The notes under the pieces are model-generated. The model searched no databases, was not told the origin of the DNA, and worked only from the letters and a program-made list of their open reading frames with translations. From NCBI GenBank assembly GCA_020630015.1, contig JAHDCF010000002.1, positions 13,505 to 77,504 of the forward strand: DNA of 64,000 nucleotides, in the 5' to 3' direction. This document shows, one piece after another, positions 61,635 to 64,000 of this stretch. The stretch comes from Planktomarina sp. Its GTDB lineage: Bacteria > Pseudomonadota > Alphaproteobacteria > Rhodobacterales > Rhodobacteraceae. Both the position numbers and the translations under genes were made by a program. Within the stretch, counting starts at the first letter, position 1, and each line of letters begins with the position of its first letter.

Positions 61635-61889
61635 TTAACGTCGATCCGTGGCGGCGCGCCCGATCACGATGGCCAAAACCCACGCGGCCAACACAATGGC
61701 CCCGGGTGCGATCACCATGAATATCAAATCTTCTCCCGACAGCCCCCATGGTGGTTTAACGCGACAGTTTTGCGATCCCGATGGTCCCGAAAATGCGCAG
61801 GCCAAAGCCGACACATAAACATATCCAAACACCCAAAGACCGGTTGCCAAAATTGCCAAGACATAAAGTATGATTGAAAGCACCCGCAT
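61635..61889 (-). CDS. small membrane protein of unknown function
   Basis: This 84-residue protein has two predicted spans, LSIILYVLAILATGLWVFGYVYV and FMVIAPGAIVLAAWVLAIVIG. A short outside loop between them has two cysteines (LACAFSGPSGSQNCRVKPPWG) that could form a disulfide. It ends in a basic RAATDRR, probably cytoplasmic. I do not recognise the family. It sits between cysH and the repeat element on the same strand, 54 bases after the cysH stop. Confidence 0.7.
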   Translation of the reverse strand: MRVLSIILYVLAILATGLWVFGYVYVSALACAFSGPSGSQNCRVKPPWGLSGEDLIFMVIAPGAIVLAAWVLAIVIGRAATDRR

Positions 61890-61943
61890 TTCGAAACCAT
61901 ATCGCCCCCCAAACGGTTGGGCAATGTGGCCGCTGCCAACCGG

Positions 61944-62627
61944 TTACAGGTGAATTCCACATTCCGTTTTGCCCAATCCCCGCCAACGACCGGCACGTGG
62001 GGCTTCATCATCTTCGACACGGGTTGTGCACGGCCGGCAACCAATCGAAGGAAATCCCTGCGCAACCAACGGGTGCCGGGGCAGGCCATGCGCATCGATA
62101 TAGACGCTGGTTTTTCGGGCATCCCAGTCCACAAGGGGATTCACTTTGATCCTGTGGTCCGCCTTTTCGTAAATCGGCAGCTGGGCACGCCGCCCGCCTT
62201 GATAACGTTTGCGACCGGTGATCCAACTGTCGAACCTTTCCAATGCAACTTCCAAAGGTTTGGTCTTGCGCAAATCACAGCATTGATCCGGAAAATCGCG
62301 TTGCAGCAATCCATCCACATCATGCACCAGAAGGCTTTCACGCGATGGGGAAATGACCCGCACATCCGTCAAGCCAAGGTGATCGGCAACCTGCCGTTGG
62401 TATTGAAGGGTCTGATCAAACAACAATTCGGTATCGATAAATAAGATCGGCGTGGCGGGATCGACCTGTGCCACCATATGCAACAGGGCAACGCTTTCAG
62501 CGCCAAAGCTGCTGACGACGGCGGTGTTGCCCAATGCCAGATCCCCAATTGCGTGTTTTACGATCGTTTGTGGGTCAGATTTTTTGTGCAAAAGATTGCG
62601 ACGGGCGGCGAGTTCTTTCAAAGGCAT
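61944..62627 (-). CDS. cysH: assimilatory adenylyl-sulfate (APS-type) reductase
   Basis: This 227-residue enzyme reduces activated sulfate to sulfite using thioredoxin. It has VSSFGAESVALLHM near residue 38 (nucleotide loop) and FIDTELLFDQTLQYQ near 63. It carries two Cys pairs for a [4Fe-4S] cluster (Cys116-Cys117 in DQCCDLRK and Cys197-x-x-Cys200 in IGCRPCTT) and the C-terminal catalytic Cys223 in ECGIHL. The cluster ligands indicate the APS-using, plant-type class rather than the E. coli PAPS enzyme. ATG 62627 fits the family start. No other sulfate assimilation gene is adjacent. Confidence 0.95.
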   Translation of the reverse strand: MPLKELAARRNLLHKKSDPQTIVKHAIGDLALGNTAVVSSFGAESVALLHMVAQVDPATPILFIDTELLFDQTLQYQRQVADHLGLTDVRVISPSRESLLVHDVDGLLQRDFPDQCCDLRKTKPLEVALERFDSWITGRKRYQGGRRAQLPIYEKADHRIKVNPLVDWDARKTSVYIDAHGLPRHPLVAQGFPSIGCRPCTTRVEDDEAPRAGRWRGLGKTECGIHL

Positions 62628-62885
62628 GGGCGAAGTTCCTTTTCGCCCAAAATAAAACAAAGTTCTGCAAATTGGCCATATGTTGCAACAAATAGGAACA
62701 ATGTATTGGGGTAATCTTATTTTGTGGGGCAAAATTCCAAGAGCGATGGTTTTTCGGGATTTTGGGTGCGCGTATCAAGGCAAACTTTGGAACGGCTGAC
62801 AAATTTGTTCATGTTGCGCGTTGGGTGTTGATCACCGAATTGCAGGGGAATCGCATCCCTTCCGGTTATCGCGGCCAGGGTGAAT

Positions 62886-64000
62886 TCAAAGTGTCCAACC
62901 AAGGTCTTTCAAACGTTTGATCAACTTTTGAACATGTCCTTTTTCAGCCAGATCAATCGCGTTCAGTTTCCAAAACCAAAAAATGAACTTGGCGAACTCG
63001 GGTGATGATCTTTTCAAGGCTTCAAAGGCCTTGGCGGGGGGGTGTTGCCCGATGGATGTAAACGCATGGTGAAATTCAGCCCCAGCAAACAACAGGGCCT
63101 TCTTTTTGAAGAATGCACCGTGAAACGCGACGCTGGAATTTTGGGTTACCACGAAATCGCATCGCCGCAACAAGCTTGCCATTGGATCTTGCCCCAAGGT
63201 GAAGCGCGGCGTGTCTTGTTCAAGGTTTGACAGAACCTGAAGTTCCTCTTCTGTGTAGGTTTCATTGGGGTGAAGCGTTGCGATGATCGGCAGTTTGGTC
63301 TGCGCCAAGGTTGTGGAGATCATATCCACCGGGGACATGGATTGAAACAATCGGTGTTTAAGCAGGCGACCCTGCATGGGCATGTATATAAATCCGTCTT
63401 GCGTTGGGGTGTTGGCATCGGCACCAAACAACGTATCACGCCAATGTTCAAAGAATGGCTGCGCCACATCTGACGAAATTTTGTCTGGATTGAATTTTGC
63501 TTGTGCCAGTTGCCAATGCCAACGTTCGGCCAAATTTTCGATCCTGTAGAAGGATCCCCCATACAGCTTGCGAAACACCAATCCATTTGGCCCCGCAGGA
63601 TGGGACATATGAACAAGGGTTTGCGCGCCCGAACCCAATGCGTTGCGGTTTGCGGGTGTGTCCTGTGCTAGTTTTACGATGCGGTTTTTGCGCTTTGCGA
63701 TTTTTTGAATGGCCTGTACGAATTCGTGGTCGCCATCGTGCGCGCGCTTTAAACTTCTGCTGGTAAGAAACACGGTGGCCAAGACATCGTTCTTTTCAGG
63801 TGTCTCTTTCGAAGGCGTCACCCCAAAGGCCGTTTGTGCAATCGGCGTCAGAAGGCTGAGGGTGCGTTCTTTGCCCAAGCTGCGCTCAGACGGGTTGGCA
63901 GGTACAAGGTTCAAGGTGCCCAGAACGCGTGCAATGATCAAGAAACGAAAGCTGGGATCATCCGGGCCCACCAAAGTGTATCCGTCAAAGAAGGCATCAA
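62886..64000 (-). CDS. capsule-synthesis-like protein (partial, N-terminus outside window)
   Basis: The frame is open through the right edge, so the N-terminus is missing; 371 residues are visible. The C-terminal half recalls capsular polysaccharide synthesis (KpsC/KpsS-like) glycosyltransferases: IYMPMQGRLLKHRLF, then PIIATLHPNETYTEEELQVL, and a nucleotide-sugar-like stretch FVVTQNSSVAFHGAFFKKKALLFAGAEFH. Upstream, AERWHWQLAQAKFNPDKISSDVAQPFFEHW looks like a helical linker. Assignment is by pattern only. The family would act in the cytoplasm on surface glycans. It ends 258 bases before the cysH start, a gap in which I see no convincing gene. Confidence 0.7.
   Translation of the reverse strand, partial: DAFFDGYTLVGPDDPSFRFLIIARVLGTLNLVPANPSERSLGKERTLSLLTPIAQTAFGVTPSKETPEKNDVLATVFLTSRSLKRAHDGDHEFVQAIQKIAKRKNRIVKLAQDTPANRNALGSGAQTLVHMSHPAGPNGLVFRKLYGGSFYRIENLAERWHWQLAQAKFNPDKISSDVAQPFFEHWRDTLFGADANTPTQDGFIYMPMQGRLLKHRLFQSMSPVDMISTTLAQTKLPIIATLHPNETYTEEELQVLSNLEQDTPRFTLGQDPMASLLRRCDFVVTQNSSVAFHGAFFKKKALLFAGAEFHHAFTSIGQHPPAKAFEALKRSSPEFAKFIFWFWKLNAIDLAEKGHVQKLIKRLKDLGWTL

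Noticed and set aside
62717-62902. A 61-codon minus-strand open frame before cysH
   Set aside because: It begins with TTG inside the end of the capsule-like gene, has no ribosome site or recognisable pattern, and so is not supported as a gene.
1-64000. tRNA, rRNA, insertion sequences, prophage or integrative elements
   Set aside because: No cloverleaf-like intergenic stretch, transposase, integrase or att-type duplication was seen; gaps are short and genes are ordinary chromosomal ones.

Overview
This window looks like chromosomal DNA from a marine alphaproteobacterium of the Rhodobacterales (Roseobacter group). The evidence is family-level gene content (SthA, SfsA, a membrane lipid desaturase, tandem Lin0512 proteins, a PrtD/PrtE-type secretion pair, GTG and ATG starts with ATGA couplings) and a base composition of roughly half G+C by eye, low for that group. 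Coding density is very high. I see no rRNA, tRNA, insertion sequence, prophage or CRISPR array. Genes sit in short operons on both strands, and many pairs overlap by 1 or 4 bases.

Layout. 1-4552: truncated leuC, a small membrane protein, then a minus-strand cluster of a Tat-exported flavin oxidase and two membrane-linked proteins, divergent from a SOUL-type exported protein. 4603-7293: MscS channel and an operon of two DUF2975 membrane proteins with a mini XRE regulator. 7497-9633: a lipoprotein, rsfS-rlmH and two tandem I78-type inhibitor lipoproteins. 9740-16859: glutathione-dependent formaldehyde oxidation (frmA, and fghA about 5 kb away), a 2-oxoglutarate oxygenase, an ACT protein, a ClpP-like protease, and a desaturase/TetR/mini secreted protein group facing an AEC transporter across two palindromes. 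16865-24212: sthA, a DUF188 protein, EamA and MFS transporters, HAD phosphatase, ornithine-cyclodeaminase-like enzyme, zapE and a LysM protein. 24437-32065: folC-accD, a CPBP protease, ilvD, two unrecognised genes and a LysR regulator.

32080-43000: a translationally coupled operon (CinA-like, GNAT, AhpD-like, OmpA-like), sfsA-map, a DEAD-box helicase, an operon of ferredoxin-reductase-like enzyme, rsmD and HAD phosphatase, a Prx5-type peroxiredoxin, phhB and a FemAB-like protein. 42859-50863: GDPD-RidA, a type I secretion ABC transporter and adaptor, mlaA-mlaC, and a class A penicillin-binding protein. 51000-58087: aminotransferase-sseA, a glycine-rich protein, smpB, dapA, a soluble lytic transglycosylase and an EamA transporter. 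58084-64000: mnmD divergent from an MnmC-oxidase-like flavoprotein with overlapping start codons, a VOC protein, two Lin0512 paralogues, an FMN reductase with an unusual repeat element upstream, an APS-type cysH, and a truncated capsule-synthesis-like gene.

The strongest leads for something undescribed are the flavin/heme periplasmic cluster (901-4552), the palindrome-flanked 11-bp repeat element (61508-61605), the mnmD/mnmC start-codon overlap (58768-58771), the duplicated DUF2975 operon, and the TetR/desaturase control region with its 53-residue secreted protein. None is proven to be a new system from sequence alone.
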